Below are positions 1 to 12,434 of a stretch of 64,000 bases of DNA, in pieces. The stretch lies in assembly GCA_030704615.1 (NCBI GenBank), contig CM060734.1, positions 33,496,042 to 33,560,041 on the forward strand, written 5' to 3'. The position numbers were made by a program, and so were the translations under genes. The notes beneath the pieces are model-generated. The model saw only the letters and a program-made list of their open reading frames with translations. It searched no databases and was not told the origin of the DNA. Position 1 is the stretch's first letter; every line of letters begins with the position of its first letter. This DNA is from Takakia lepidozioides. Taxonomy: Eukaryota > Streptophyta > Takakiopsida > Takakiales > Takakiaceae.

Positions 1-123
1 ATCTACACAAAACAAAATAAAACAAGTGTAACTGCTAATCATGATAAGATAACCTATTAGTAACAACTCCAACCATACTAAATAATAAGTGCTGAGACAC
101 GTAGAGTGTGGGTAGTTCCAACA
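1..123 (-). repeat. Copia 3' LTR (cut by window edge)
   Basis: The first 123 bases match 4187-4306 almost base for base and end in the same TTCCAACA at the inner boundary. Read on the minus strand this is the start (TGTTGGAA) of the 3' LTR. A purine-rich stretch just inside (minus-strand sense of 124-135, AAGAAGAGG) fits a polypurine tract. About half of the LTR lies outside the window. Confidence 0.85.
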
Positions 124-959
124 CCTCTTCTTACTCTTATGTTCTCATCACAATGTCAGAGATTCCATTAGCTTAAAGAAAGAGTATTTCTTTGGCCATG
201 GGGAGGGTAACAACATTCTCTGTTCCTTCTTAAGTATGCATTTAAAGTTAAGGTGTTAAGTCAACGCTTAGCTGAGAAGCTCTCAATCAAGAAGTCTTCT
301 TGGTATTCCAAAAGTGACGTGATTGACATTGACAAGAGTTGATACAGAGGGACGGATGCCTCCTCTTGATCGAATTCTCTGCTCTTTTCTCCTATCAATA
401 AACTCGTATTCACTTATTTCAAATGCTGCAAACTGGATCGCGAACACACACTTAACCGAAACCTAAGTTTCTGAAATTGTCTTTCCAAGAGGTTTGACTA
501 GTATGTCTGTGATCTATTCTGCAGTGGGAACATGAGTAAGATCAACCTCCAAAGATTTTACCAGCTTCTCCCTCATGAAATGGTGTTGCACCTCGATATG
601 TTTGTTCGGACATGGAAGATCGGGTTCTTTGCCATTTTGATGCTACTCATGGTATCACACCAAAGCTTCACTAGAGTGTTCTTTGTCATCTGCAGTTCAA
701 GGGTCAATCTGTTAAGCCAAATTTCTTCCTTCGTTCCCTCCGTTAGAGCTTGGTATTCAGCCTCGGTAGATGAGCATGCAACAGTTGCTTGTCACTCGCC
801 CATGTAATTGGTCCATTGCCCAAGTCAAAACGTAGCCTGTTGTGGACCTTTTGGTGTCAGAATCTCCAGCCCACTCAGCGTCTGTAAACCCTATTCATGA
901 TCTTCGTTTCTCATTTTTTTTCGTAAAACAACACAAATTCTACTGTACCATTGAGGTAT

Positions 960-1418
960 CTAAGAACATGCTTGGTTGCATCCATATGAGGCTCTTGGGG
1001 GGCTGTCATGAAACGACTGATCACTCCTATCGCAAAAGCAATATTTAGGCCTGGTGTTTGTAAGATAAATTAGCTTTCCTACCATGGTCTGATAGAGGAG
1101 TGTGGTAGCGGGAGCTGCCCCCATCTCAGCTACCAATTTTAGTGGCTCTAGCATAGGTGTTGAGGCTGGATTACAGTTTGACGTGCCAAACTGTTCCAAT
1201 AGCTACAATACATAGACTCTCTACATCATAAAGATTCCACTATCAAAATAAATAAATACAATGCGGAGATAGTGATTCATGAGGCCTAATATGTTTGTCA
1301 TGTCAAACCTTTTGCTTAGCTGTGTTTGTATCCACTCGATTTTCTTAGCATGGTCTCTAGTAATGGGAATGTTGTCTACATATAAGACAATAATCATAAT
1401 CTTTCCATTTCGTACCAT
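960..1418 (-). pseudogene. Copia reverse transcriptase and RNase H fragments
   Basis: The right part (1221-1418) has the reverse transcriptase catalytic region as YVDNIPITRDH, where functional elements read YVDD; the second aspartate is an asparagine. It is followed by the usual FDMTNILG block. The left part (960-1199) holds the GKLIYLTNTRP segment that leads into the Copia RNase H. The two are in different frames. Between 1419 and about 2050 only scattered similarity to the reverse transcriptase palm remains. Confidence 0.7.
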
Positions 1419-2055
1419 TCACGGGGAGCTTGCTTCAATCCATAGAGTGCATTATTGAGTCTGCATACCTTGCTCTCTTTTCCTTGGACAATGAAACCTT
1501 ATGGCTGCAGCATATAGGCCAACTGTTTTAGGTGACCGTTGAGAAATGGTGTTTTAACATCCATGTGATACATGGGCCAGTTTCGTTGAGCTGCAAGGGC
1601 CACTAGAGCTCTCAAAGTGCTCCACTTGGCTACTAGGACAAAGTTTCCTCGTAGTCCACTCCTTGACGTTGCTCAAATCCATGAGCCACCAACCGAGTTT
1701 TATAGATTGGTTGAGCTTCACCTAAGCCTTATTTCAACTTATAAACCCATTTTGCACTAATGGGCTTCGTTCCCTTTGGAAGGTCTACCAGATCACATGT
1801 AGATTTTCGGTCAAAATTGCGCATTTCCTCGATCATAGCAGAGATCCAAGCTGGGTCCTTGCATGCCTATTCAAAAATTACATGTTCCTCAGAAGTGGTG
1901 ACTGCATGAGCCGAGGCTTTGTGATTCCAGTGATGATATAATCCTTGTGCCAGTTGGGTGCATGTCTTTCACGAGTACTTCGAAGTGCTTCAATCTTGAG
2001 CCCAGTTTCGTGCTCAGTAAGAGCCTTGAATCTCCGGAAGACTATCAGAGTTGCC

Positions 2056-2464
2056 TCACATTTCATGCTGTAAAATAAATCCAGCTGGTTTATCTAGAGA
2101 AGTCATATGTGAAGGTAAGAAAGTACCTAGACCCCTTGAAAGATTTGTGGCTAGGGGGCCACATATATCAGAGTGAAGGAGTTCTAAAGGTCTGCTTGCT
2201 CTATTTTCACTTTTATTTGGAAATTCTCTCTGCATTGCTTGCCAAATTGGCAAACCGTCACATACACAGGTAATGAGAGATAGATAGGGATTTTTTTTTT
2301 GTCACATTTTGGTTGGACAAGTGGCCATGAAGACTTGGATAATATAGGTGCCCCAGTGTATTGTGCGTGCACAAATGTTCATCAACCTTTCCTTCAACTA
2401 GAGTGAATTCTATTCCTAGTAGTTTTGGAGGTTTCTTTCCCGGGTCAATGTCGAGTACATACAA
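2056..2464 (-). pseudogene. Copia GAG-pre-integrase and integrase fragments
   Basis: Pieces in three minus-strand frames carry the pre-integrase zinc-binding region (LGHLYYPSLHGHLS) and the start of the integrase core (LELLHSDICGPL), whose aspartate is the first of the D,D-35-E triad. The later catalytic aspartate and glutamate are not in readable frame. At least two frameshifts fall within 400 bp. The segment sits between protease and reverse transcriptase, as expected for Copia. Confidence 0.7.
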
Positions 2465-2670
2465 ACCTAACTTTCATCTTCTAGATCCTCTAGCAATAAA
2501 TTGCGATTTTTTACTTAAATGGTGAGTAGAAGGCACTTGCTACTATCAAATAGAACAACAAGATTCTTACCGACTAAAGCACCTACAATTAGTAAGTTCT
2601 TAGTCAGACCTAGTACGTAGAGAACATCAGCAAAATCCTTTATTTCTCTAGAATTGCCACAAAAGGCTAG

Positions 2671-3303
2671 TCATAGTGCTAGTTCCTTGGACTTTGTAGG
2701 CACTCCCCCAGTTGTGGCCACATTGTAAGACTTGGTGGAGGGTTTGATTTGATCTAGCAGAGCTGGGCTGCCCGTAACATGCTTGGATGCTTCGGAGTTG
2801 ATGATCCAAGAGGGGTCGTCTGTCTCTATTGCCAGAGCTGTGAGTGCTTCCTCAAAAACCTCTAAAACTAGGCCCTCAACTTCCTCAGTGTCTTCTGCAC
2901 TAGGATCTATCTCATGCGTGTCACACGTTGTGAAATGAGACTCATAGGGACGAGTCGACCCTACCCAGTTGTAATGAGTACACTCACGGGCCCAGTGGCA
3001 TGTCTTGCCGCATTTGTGATAGACGTCAGCCTTTTTGGATGACCCGTAGCTGTCCTCATATGCTCGTTTGGCATTGAAGTGGCCATGATGTTTGCGCTGT
3101 TTTAACAGCTTCCGGAAATGCACTATGATGGCATCCTCCCAGTCATTCCTCTTGGTTCGGTTGATCATCCTTGCTTCTTCCAAGAGCATGTGGCCAGTTA
3201 GTTCTTCCAAAGAAGGAAGCTCCTTCTCACTGCAAGAAGTGGCTCGGATGAATCCATTGTAGCTGTTCAGGAGGTGTTGATGACATGCTCCACCACCATG
3301 CAA
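2671..3303 (-). pseudogene. Copia gag C-terminus, zinc knuckle and protease start
   Basis: This 210-residue segment has a CX2CX4HX4C zinc knuckle (CGKTCHWAREC, with the preceding cysteine replaced in VYHKCG) that binds nucleic acid. It is followed by the start of the aspartic protease, WIINSEASKHVTG. The usual Copia protease has D-S-G-A at this point. Here D is N and G is E, so catalysis would be lost. It overlaps the preceding gag segment in another frame, which marks a frameshift. Confidence 0.75.
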
Positions 3304-3809
3304 TTGTCGGGTGCTTCATCTGCAGCCATGAGATCGTTCAACAATTCTCTTACATGTCTCATGAAATGAACAACTGAACTGCCTTCAGACATCTTGAGGT
3401 TAGTGAAGTGGTGTCTCACAGTCAGCCATTTGGGCTTTGTTCTTGACATCTTTGTGATCAGGACCTCCCAACATTCATTTGGACCATTGCAGTTCATGAT
3501 GAACAGGACAATCCGATCCCTAACAGACAATATTAGGATCGCAAAGGTCTTCCTCAATCTAGTTCTCATGGAGTCCGGTCCTGTACTGACCAATGAGATT
3601 TCGCTCAGAGTATCGAGGTTCATGATTTCCCCCAATGTGCTTGTTGGAGATGTGACAATATCCCATAAGTCTTGACTCTCTAGGATACTTTGGATCCTGA
3701 ACTTCCACATATTATATAAGTTTGAGGCTCCCTCAAGTTTGTAACAATCAGAGAGAAATTGCTTAATTCCAGGCATACTGTAAGACTCATCATGTGACAC
3801 AAGAAACAA
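3267..3809 (-). pseudogene. Copia gag, N-terminal part
   Basis: A 180-residue open segment has the typical plant Copia gag (UBN2/retrotran_gag type) layout: an early KLEGASNLYNMWKFRIQSIL segment, then a W-D stretch and a helical block ending in HFMRHVRELLNDL. It encodes the capsid-like protein that packages element RNA. The reading continues into the next segment (2671-3303) only after a frame change, so the gag-pol frame is broken here. Confidence 0.75.
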
Positions 3810-4028
3810 ACAAGAAGAAAATGTGATAACTCACAGCAGTGGGTAAGGTTGCATTCCCTTTACGACAAAAAGAACTGATGCACTCACCACTAGCCTTAAA
3901 CCTAAGCACCTGCACTAGCTACTAACTCTATACCACTAGTCAAGGTGGGCCCTTACTTCGACTACTAACTGTAGAGTATCGAATTGGCTATCCAGAAGAC
4001 CTCAACCGCTAACCTTATAGCGTTAGGC

Positions 4029-4040
4029 GTTGTGATACCA
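4029..4040 (-). other. Primer-binding site of the Copia element
   Basis: Directly inside the 5' LTR the minus strand reads TGGTATCACAAC. The first eight bases match the complement of the initiator methionine tRNA 3' end, the usual primer of plant Copia elements. This fixes the LTR boundary and the orientation. Confidence 0.8.
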
Positions 4041-4306
4041 TGTTGGATTCGTAGACTAAAGCAAATCAGCGAGTAGAGCATAAGAGGTTCCTATAAATAT
4101 TGAGAGGGACCCAGTCGGCCCAAGGGGTTGGTCTAAGGCTTGACCGTGAACTAACAAGTGGGGTCCTACTACCTGATAATGAGCACATCTACACAAGACA
4201 AAAACAAACAAGTGTAACTGCTAATGATAAGAGAAGTTATTAGTACCAACTCTAGCCATACCAAATAATAAGTACTGAGATATGTAGAGTGTAGAAAATT
4301 CCAACA
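4041..4306 (-). repeat. Copia 5' LTR, 266 bp
   Basis: The LTR begins TGTTGG and ends CCAACA, giving the TG...CA ends and a short terminal inverted repeat. Bases 4187-4306 match the window start (1-123) with only small differences. A TATA-like TATTTATA lies in the minus-strand sense near 4095. The target duplication cannot be checked because the far LTR end is outside the window. Confidence 0.85.
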
Positions 4307-4318
4307 GAATAGAGTAAA

Positions 4319-4985
4319 AAACTCATACAGAGGAAGACGAGGATCCACTGCTACTCCAATAGCTTTAGTTTGAAACAGAAGCACTATTATCTATGAAGAT
4401 GGTAGCCTTGCAATGGAAACCTGCACGTCCATCATGGGGATTGCTAAAGCGTGAGCAGAAAATTCCGTGAGCAGATTTCTGCTCACGCTTTAGGATCTGC
4501 TCACCTATAACCGCGGACACCTATTCGGCTTAGAGGACCTATTACTGCGGGTAGTGTCCAGTATAACATGCATACCAATTCATCGTTATGGATGAATGAC
4601 GGATGAATGATGGATGAATGGCCGATGAATTTCTGTTGGACGAATGACACTGGATGAATGTAGTTTGTGGATGAATGGAAAATTAAAAAGCATTTTTTAG
4701 TAGTGGTTGCCGAATCCCCCGAGCTCCAGAGTGAACCTGTGCTAACTGAGGAGGGTTGTGGTTGTCCTTTTACCAGGATCCTAAGTCGAGAGAGATGCTC
4801 ACACCCAATTGCAAAGAAGGTGGAGAGGCCATTTGGTGCTTTAATAAAAATCGTTTGAAAACAGTCGATTCATTCCGATGAAGAATATCCACTGCTACTG
4901 GAGTCAGTGTGTAAAACGAAGGCACAACTGTCTATGAAGACACTAGCCCTGCTTTGCAGAAAACCATCTCTGTCATAAAGCACAA
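4319..4985. repeat. Direct repeat pair flanking GATGAATG-rich DNA
   Basis: About 110 bp at 4330-4440 (ATCCACTGCTACT ... CTATGAAGATGGTAGCC) recur at 4880-4985 with drift. Between them lie clustered TGAGCAG/CTGCTCACG motifs (4451-4503) and a run of seven or so GGATGAATG-like units (4580-4680). No coding potential is recognised. Confidence 0.6.
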
Positions 4986-5770
4986 GAGGGGGAGATGAGA
5001 TAAGACTAAATTGCCCGCTGCAGCCTCCGCATAACATGACAACTCAAAATCTGTTTGCAAGTTTTCCAAAAAAAAAAGCAAAACAAAAAAAAGTCCGATT
5101 TTTATTTATTTATTTCCCCGAATGTGCTAGATTAAGGTGTCGTCATCAACGACACCTTAATGCTGGGTAAACTCCAGATCTTTTGCTTGCAAAGCAGGGG
5201 TCGGATTCATTTGCAAGTTTTCTTTCCCTCCCCCCCCCCGCCCCCCCCAATGTGCCAGATTAACGATACCTTAATCTGGCTGCGCTTCTGGTGTGTTATT
5301 TGGGGTGAATGACATCTACAAATTACTTGGACTACATAACTTATGATTCGTTGTCATGTCCCAACAGGGCTGGGAATTAAGATGTCGTTGACGACACCTT
5401 AATCTGCTTCCCTTCACAAAATAGATGTTGTTGCAATCATCCACAGTTCAATTATCTGGGCAGTTTTTCATCCGCCACTCATCCAACGTTCATCCATTCC
5501 CTTTTACATCCATCCCAAATACATTCATCCGTAAATTTTTCACATTCGTGCCACATTGTCGTCATGGAGCCTGTCTGTCTCCGGTCCGATAGAGAGGAGA
5601 TTGTGTCGTTGCAGTGGAGTTTGCGTCCACGGCAATAGGCCCACTTGTTCCCTCGGTTCTAGGGTCCGCATCAATAATCTGCTCACGCTTCAGGGAACCT
5701 GCTCACGCACAAAGGAATCTACTCACGGGTTCTGCTCACGCCTTTGCTGCCCTCGTCCATCATGGAGGAC
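4440..5770. repeat. Putative foldback-type repeat element
   Basis: The two flanks look like degenerate inverted copies. CTGCTCACG motifs at 4451-4503 are mirrored at 5680-5745. GATGAATG units at 4580-4680 face ATTCATCC/CATCCA units at 5466-5535. The GCGGACACCTATTCGG stretch near 4511 has an approximate inverse near 5630-5660. Two further stem-loops lie inside, at 5132-5160 and 5377-5402. No transposase is visible, so a non-autonomous element is inferred. Confidence 0.4.
5132..5160. repeat. Perfect 12-bp stem-loop
   Basis: The arm TTAAGGTGTCGT (5132-5143) is followed by a 5-base loop and its exact reverse complement (5149-5160). A second copy with one mismatch and a 2-base loop lies at 5377-5402. 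Both are inside the putative foldback element. Confidence 0.85.
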
Positions 5771-6760
5771 CTTTGCTAGTGGGGATGGAAGGAGACTGAA
5801 CTTCCTAGCAGTTACATAAAGAAATGGACATTCCGCAAGAAATGATGGGGAGTTTGCAATACATGGCATACAACTTGCAATATCCATGTAGTACAAACAG
5901 TTGTGATGCAAACCGAGCAACCTGCATGACTCATGTTTAGACTTACTCACAAAGAAAACTCAATGTCCATATCATGAATCGACGAGGACTTGGGAATGAC
6001 GTTTGTGTCTCTTTGAGTCACCGAAGAGGATCCCTCTAAAAAGTAGCATACATGCGGACATAACATTTCTCATAGCACATATTTGCAGATGTACACTCTT
6101 CAACTTCCCCATCATTGGCTTCACGTCAGGGAACATGTCTACTTCTTCTGCTGCCATTTACTTGTCCCTGCACCCTATTTGTTTCCATGTCATTGTCGCA
6201 TTAGGTGCTATGTAGGTCTTCTCTCCCCCAGCTGTCACAGCTAGCAAGCTTGAGATCGTGAGCAAAAACCTGCTCATGATTTCTCAGGCTTGCGTTCTAG
6301 CATTCCTGCTTTAGGGTCAATTGACACCATAAACTACATGGAGGCTTGCTTCGGCAACGCCTTCAACATACATCTATTACTGCGATCTTATTTACAAAGA
6401 CGCACTTCCCGAATACAAATTTTATCTTCCTCAAAGTTTAAAGACCCACTTGAGCAAGAGATTATAAGTCTTATTAGCTTTGATGGTGTGTGGCATAAAA
6501 ACTAAAGTCAGAATGTACTTGATGTTTTGATTTTGGGACTAAGAAATATTGGATAAATCATAAAAATATCAAGATGACAAAAGTGAATGATAGATGGATG
6601 GGTGGATTACTGAGTAGGGAGTCGATCTTCCACCAATAATTCACCATCTACAGCATTACGGGCTTGTATTGAATTGAGAAATTATGATAGTCATCGATAC
6701 CCCACCTTCCAAAGGGAAGACAATAGCCCTTCAAAGTTAGGTGACACCACAAATTACGGT
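5771..6760. other. Non-coding stretch, nothing recognised
   Basis: Only short open frames without similarity to families I know. One more GTGAGCA ... CTGCTCA pair occurs near 6254-6273, echoing the motifs of the 4440-5770 block. Confidence 0.5.
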
Positions 6761-6764
6761 TGTT

Positions 6765-7440
6765 TCATTACAAGAAATAAAGACTTTGGCCACTAATAGC
6801 CGTGTAACTAATACCCACATTACCTTGCGGTTATTGCCCCTTGTTGGGCTCCACATCCAATATATACCTATGTAGCTTTGAACCCGTGATCAGTTGCATT
6901 GTGCCCTAACCAATGGGCCCTCTAATAGATGTTGGTTGCTTTGATATACTTCCAGCTGATGACTGTCGCTCAATACATGTCCAAGTCCAACCCATCTGCA
7001 TGCTAGGCATCAAGCCCAATCTGGTAGTGCAGCCTGTTTTGTCAACCTCAAACACTTCTTCCACATCTCGTATATCCACATCATTCTTTCTTTTCTTTCT
7101 TGTGGATACCTTCTTATGGGCATAACTACACGTGTGGTTGCCTAAATCTCCCCTAAAGACTCAAAGTCTCTGAGTACATAACACACATTAGGTTATATCC
7201 GGTTTATACAACTGTCATTTTATTAGCTAAAAGTTATAGGTGACATCCAATATACACCTATGTAGATTTGAATCCGAAAATGGACATTGGACATTTGTAC
7301 TTGTGGGTGTTCTGAATATCTTGTCTTAGAGAGAGAAGACTCCGGCCGAGGCCCGCATAACTAAGAGCCACTTCGCCTTACTGCTACTACTGCCCCTTTC
7401 AGGGGTGGGCCCTTTACAATTTACAATATCTTGTCTTGCG
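6765..7440. repeat. SINE/MITE-like dispersed repeat pieces
   Basis: Two related blocks start near 6780 and 7325. Both carry a GTAACTAAKAGCCACTT-like segment, a CTTRCGGYTA-like segment and a short hairpin ending in GGGTGGGCCC or similar. A third copy lies at 20430-20510. The sequence ACATCCAATATAYACCTATGTAG also occurs twice (6851 and 7243), each time followed by a TTTGAAYCCG box. CATTACAAGAAATAA at 6766 resembles a CACTA terminus but has no partner. The family name is unknown to me. Confidence 0.45.
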
Positions 7441-10400
7441 ATACAAAATGTTTAATGTGAACCCCTAATGGATTAAGATGTTTGCTAATCATATGGATGT
7501 CCGAATATGCCACCATGATTTTAGAGCAAGAATTAAGTTAAAGAGAAAAAGTCTCTAAAAGATTAAACTAATATTTGGGACCGTGTAATTAGAAAAATAA
7601 AATAAAACCAGACGCCTCTCCAAGGGAGCGTAAATTATGGTGTCTCTTCACCACAAGGGCTAGTGCCTTCGAGCTGAAAGACCTTCATGACACACCAGAC
7701 CGTGGTTTGAACCCACAACCACAACCACATCCAACGTGGTATGTGCCCATTACCACCAGGCTACATGCTAGTTGTCGTGTAATTAGAAACTGTGGGGAGG
7801 GGTTGGGGAGTGCACAAGCCTCTTGTTGCGTCGATGTACTACAGTATACTTTAAATCTTGAGGATTTTCCATTATGCTAATGTGAAAGTGGCCGTATAGA
7901 CACATTAGCCAACAGCTTTTGGTAAAGACTAAAGACGTTAAAGAAACTTTATCTTTGTCTTTATCGGTTTAGAGCATTTTACACAACTGTCAGACGATTC
8001 ACGTAACAAAAGTAAGTTTCTCAGGGACCAAAGTGATCATTATTGTTGACTATTTTAAACCTAACGGCACAAGCACATTAACAAAACGACATTAAAGACC
8101 CTATGGGTTAACCATGGATTGGATTTTCCAGTAAGGTAATGTGCAGTGCGGCCGCTGTAGTCTTTAGCTACCTGAGAACAGCTAGTTCTTTTCTGTTAGT
8201 TAATGTTGTGTGCGGGCCCTAAGTGTGTGTCTTGCCCGGGAGGAAGGTGTGCAGGAGTCTGCGAGTTGTAGAACCTCTGAACGAAATCGGATCCACGCAT
8301 CGTCAAGAGACATGTCTTAGAAGGTGACATGCTGCAGAAGCTTGTGGTACTCTTTCCTTCCGCTAGGTGAAACTATTTCTAAGATAGTTGACTTGCTCAA
8401 AGCAGCCGTTCCACCCCGGATACAACTCTGAACGAGCTTTGATCGTACACAAGAAAGTTCGTTAAACACAAGACTCCTAGCAGCATAGTCGCAGCAATCA
8501 CGATCTTGGTTCGGTTCGGTAGCTGAGTTGATAAGACTCCTTCTAAGCATGTCAGCATGGCAGCCCTCTGTATGAACTTAAAGCTTCCGATGGTGTAGTC
8601 AATTGATGGAAAAGTAGCTTGCCGCGGCATTGGCAACACACCCGAAGAAGGAAGGAGGAAGCATCGAACCCAGCTGCAGCTCTTCCTAGATTTTCACCGA
8701 CCTCATGTCAAGTCTAAATTTTTGAAAGAAAATTGTTCTAAGTTCAGAGATGCTAACTAAGGCTTGACAAATCAAAAAATTACAATTGAAGGATGATACA
8801 TAAATTGACTGCCTTAATTGTGACTGGGAACTTAAAGATCACCGAAACGTAATTGAACAACTTAAACCCGCCCGGGAAATAATTCATCCAGTACATGCGA
8901 GGTTCTTGGAATTCAGGATACAGTTGACAAGATCCTGGTCATGGACAAGCTGAACAATTCCTAGTACAAAGTGAGGTACAAGTCACAACGTTGACAAAAC
9001 TTGAGCAGATGCTTGGTTGTTTCAGAGCCTCGACTACCATTCTTCACATGAGGTTCAGATAGAGAGTCTTCACGAGTTGAAGCAGTTGAATGTGTTCAGT
9101 TTCCATTCCAGCATGTGCAGCAGTAAAGTGGATGATCAAATGTGCACGAGCTTTTTTTGCAGAAAGTTCCTGGTTCTTCTGGCCGGGCTTGGGCGGGGAT
9201 AATTAATCGTAATGGGGGGGGGGTAATCATTAGAAACAAATCTTGGGTAATAAGATTAGAGGGTATCCGTTCTGAATGTGTCTCTTTTGTACCGCATCCG
9301 CGGCCATGATTCGGGAAAAGCTTCAGTTACTGCTTTCTCATTAGAAATATATACTGATACCTCAATCATTTCATCATTTCACTCCGAAATTCCTGCATTT
9401 TATGGCCACCTAGACAACGGGCCGGTTGGGTTGCATGCCTTTGCAGCCTGATCTCTCAGCTCGATCTCTCATGACTCAAGGAAAGTCCTGGAAGCTGTAC
9501 GTCTCCTGTACGTCTCCTGTACGTAGAGGACCATCGCCCGACCATCGATTTAAAAGCCGATGAGAGAGAACTCCAGAATCTGCAATCTTTTACCAAGCAA
9601 CTTCTAGCCAGACCCTGGCATATCACTTGAAAAAGATTACGTGATGGATTACATTGATCTGATTCTTTGCTTACAGTTATAATGTCTGAAACTTCAAGTC
9701 TCAGAAGTTCACAATATAAGTATTGAGGTTGGGGCCACACGGGGCTTGGCCGATGGCGGCCTTAGAAGTCCAATAGGAAGGCTCTTGGAACCCAAGCGTA
9801 GGCCGTCGTCGACGGCTGATCGGTCGTAGGCGCTAGGACCCACGAGTCTATGGACGGTCGCCGCATTCGGGCCGCATTCAGGGAACTTTAGAAACAAAAT
9901 AAATAAATAATGTGGAGCCAGACAAAATATTTCCAAGGGAATCTCCAGGTCATATGATCTCAGTTTTGACAAATCCGAGAATTGGAGAGTCACCATAGAC
10001 TGCCATGATTTTGTGCCAGAGGATCGCAGTTTGAGTGAGCAGCCAACCAGGACCAAGAGAAAGCAACGGAAATTGAGAGAGTCCGAACAATATTGACAAT
10101 CTTGATCGATAGTATCTGATCATGTGAAGTTACATTGCCAGTAACTACTGTAGCTCGGGTTACGGCAGTTTAATAGCGCTGCCAAACGCCGTTGACAAAT
10201 CCAAATCCAAACAAATAAACTATCCACTTGCTCCTTTTATCTCTTCTGTGGAAGGAGCTTACTCAATTTTCAGTCCCAAGGCAAGGCATCATGGGACCGG
10301 AGAAAAGTCACACATATTTTATGTTGTGTTGTCCATCGCACTGAAACATATTCTACAAACTTCAACATGCAATTGAGCATACGTTGGTTGAGGGGCCACC

Positions 10401-12430
10401 GATTTCCTTGATACTGGGGAATTTCAACGCAAGCCTCAAAAAGTTGGCCAGGGTGATGGCGATGACGACGATCATGACTGCAACAATCTGTAGTTTCAAA
10501 GGTCCTGTGCATATAGTGTGAGGAGATTTGGACTTGAATATGAATACTAGCCAGCTCAATGATGTCGACAGGTCTATATGTTATCAGAGTGGCCGATATT
10601 ATTTTGTCGATCCAATCGGTTGACCTCCACAAGTAATCGCAAGTTACAAAGGAAAATCGAAGTCTAGTGTCCAGCACTCGCACCTGGATATCCAAAAGTC
10701 CTGATTTCGGTGTGAACAACTTGATGTTATGTCGCTTGATGGATGGCTTTGGACTATATTCCTCTTTAACGTTTAATGTATAAGGAAATATCCATTTGGA
10801 GGAGGAATATAGTCCTAGTATAGTAAAGTTCTCGAAAACCTAAGGACCCACCTGTAAATTACAAGAATGTGAGAGGCTTATGAAATCGAGCCTGGGCAGC
10901 GGATTGGGACCCGTCCTGATTTCTGGTCGAGTTTTATGTGAGGGAGTTTTACGTAATATGAACAAGGAAGTGTTCCAGGAGCCCACAGTCCTCTTCTCCG
11001 ACGTCGTCCACTCGTCCTCTACAGTTCATCCTGCCCGCCGCAGGCTTCCGAAGCTCTATCTCTCTCTAGTCTCATTTGGCTGCTGCTAAGGCAGCCGACA
11101 TCTTCTCTGAGATGAGACCTGTAAATCCAAATCTACACACAAGCTGTTTAAGGTGCTGGCGGAGGATGGCGGCCGCTGCAAGATGCAAGCCAACAATTCA
11201 GCTCAAGTTCAACATTGACGTCACACGGTCAAGGAGGTGCGTAAGCATATGCAGACTCACAACCTCAAACTTATCCATAGCAATGACCCACGTATTCAGG
11301 CGAGGGTATCGGACACTGGTGCTGCAGCTGACATCATATTGTCAATGTGCGCCCCTTCATTTCAATCCTTAGGGGCCCCCCCCCAACCCCGCCCCCATGT
11401 TGCGAGGCCGCCGGGGCCTAGCCCTCATTCGATATCAAATGCTTTATTTATTACTTCATATATAGATTCTAACGGGAAATGGTAGCGTGGTGATTTCACA
11501 TGCATTGCCGGTTTCTAGGCTTTTGCGCCCACGCGAGAACCGAGGATGATGGTGCTGATGATGGAAACTCCTCCAAGCACATCTTCCCAACAAAGGTCTC
11601 CCCATTGCCACGCATCCTCCGCTCGACCATTTAAAACCAATCTAAATGCAGAGAAACCAAAACTCATCCGGACCATATCCCGGGTCCTTGTGGATTGAGA
11701 CTTTGACTCCACCTGATGGTCCTGTATCCATGGCCCAAGTGCAAATAAGTTATAGAGAGCCCGCATTTAGTCCAAGTTGTTGCTCAAATCTCACTTCCCC
11801 CCGAGGCTCTTTTGACCCTAGAAAGGTGCTCGCCATTTGACCTCCACACAGCTCTCATCAAACCGCTGCTCTTCAGATCCTTGCGAACATGTTTGTGGGT
11901 TTCTGATACGATGCCAGACTTGACCCAATCTGCCAGCAGCTGCCCATCAATAGCGGCTGATCCGTAATGATGCAGATTGTGCTACGGAAAAGGTAGCGAA
12001 TATAGAATGTCCAACATTTATGAATCTTTGCCCGCACACGTGTGCTTTGTTCCATTCTTGGACCTTTCCAACACCCAACATACCGTACTCTCTCACCTTG
12101 GAAATAGACTGAATTTCACGGCCTAAAATATCATAAAATCTCAGAAATTTTAGCAACAAACAAAACAAAAACTCACTCTTGTATGTAAGACTTTTGAAGA
12201 AAAGAAAAAAATCTAGTTTTTGACTTTTGAAATTTTTGTCTTCTTATGGAAAGGAAACCCAGCAACGGCTCACAATTGAGGCTACAAGAGGTGGGGGAAA
12301 ATAACCCCCTTTCATTGAGACTGCCCAAGGCCACGAAACCACACCCGACAGCGGAACAGGATTCGAGCGCAAAACCACTTGAGAGGCAGACAGCGCGCTA
12401 ATCAGAACTAAATTCATAATAAATATTTCT
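7441..12430. other. 5-kb stretch without recognisable genes
   Basis: Open frames here (for example 9456-10056 and 10270-10719 on the minus strand) have no family motif and no splice-consistent extension that I can see. A 14-bp perfect inverted repeat lies at 10751-10764 and 10802-10815. A short CTGTACGTCTC triplet lies at 9494-9525. A TTTGAACCCAC box near 7695 may belong to an old SINE. Confidence 0.5.
10751..10815. repeat. Inverted repeat, 14-bp arms
   Basis: GGACTATATTCCTC at 10751-10764 pairs exactly with GAGGAATATAGTCC at 10802-10815 around a 37-base loop. It could be a small MITE or a foldback scar. There is no flanking duplication that I can confirm. Confidence 0.7.
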
Positions 12431-12434
12431 CAAG

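Larger units (their letters stand above)
124..4040 (-). mobile_element. Decayed Ty1/Copia retrotransposon, internal region
   Basis: This is the internal part of a Copia element read on the minus strand, about 3.9 kb and shorter than the roughly 4-4.5 kb usual for intact plant copies. From its 5' end (right) the order is gag, zinc knuckle, protease, GAG-pre-integrase, integrase, reverse transcriptase, RNase H, which is the Copia order. Every domain is broken by stops or frameshifts and key residues are altered, so it is non-functional. It is flanked by LTRs at 1-123 and 4041-4306. The PBS next to the right LTR matches initiator tRNA-Met. Confidence 0.9.

Noticed and set aside
9456-10719. Possible minus-strand genes at 9456-10056 and 10270-10719
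   Set aside because: No motif, no consistent splice extension and overlapping alternatives; left as unassigned DNA.
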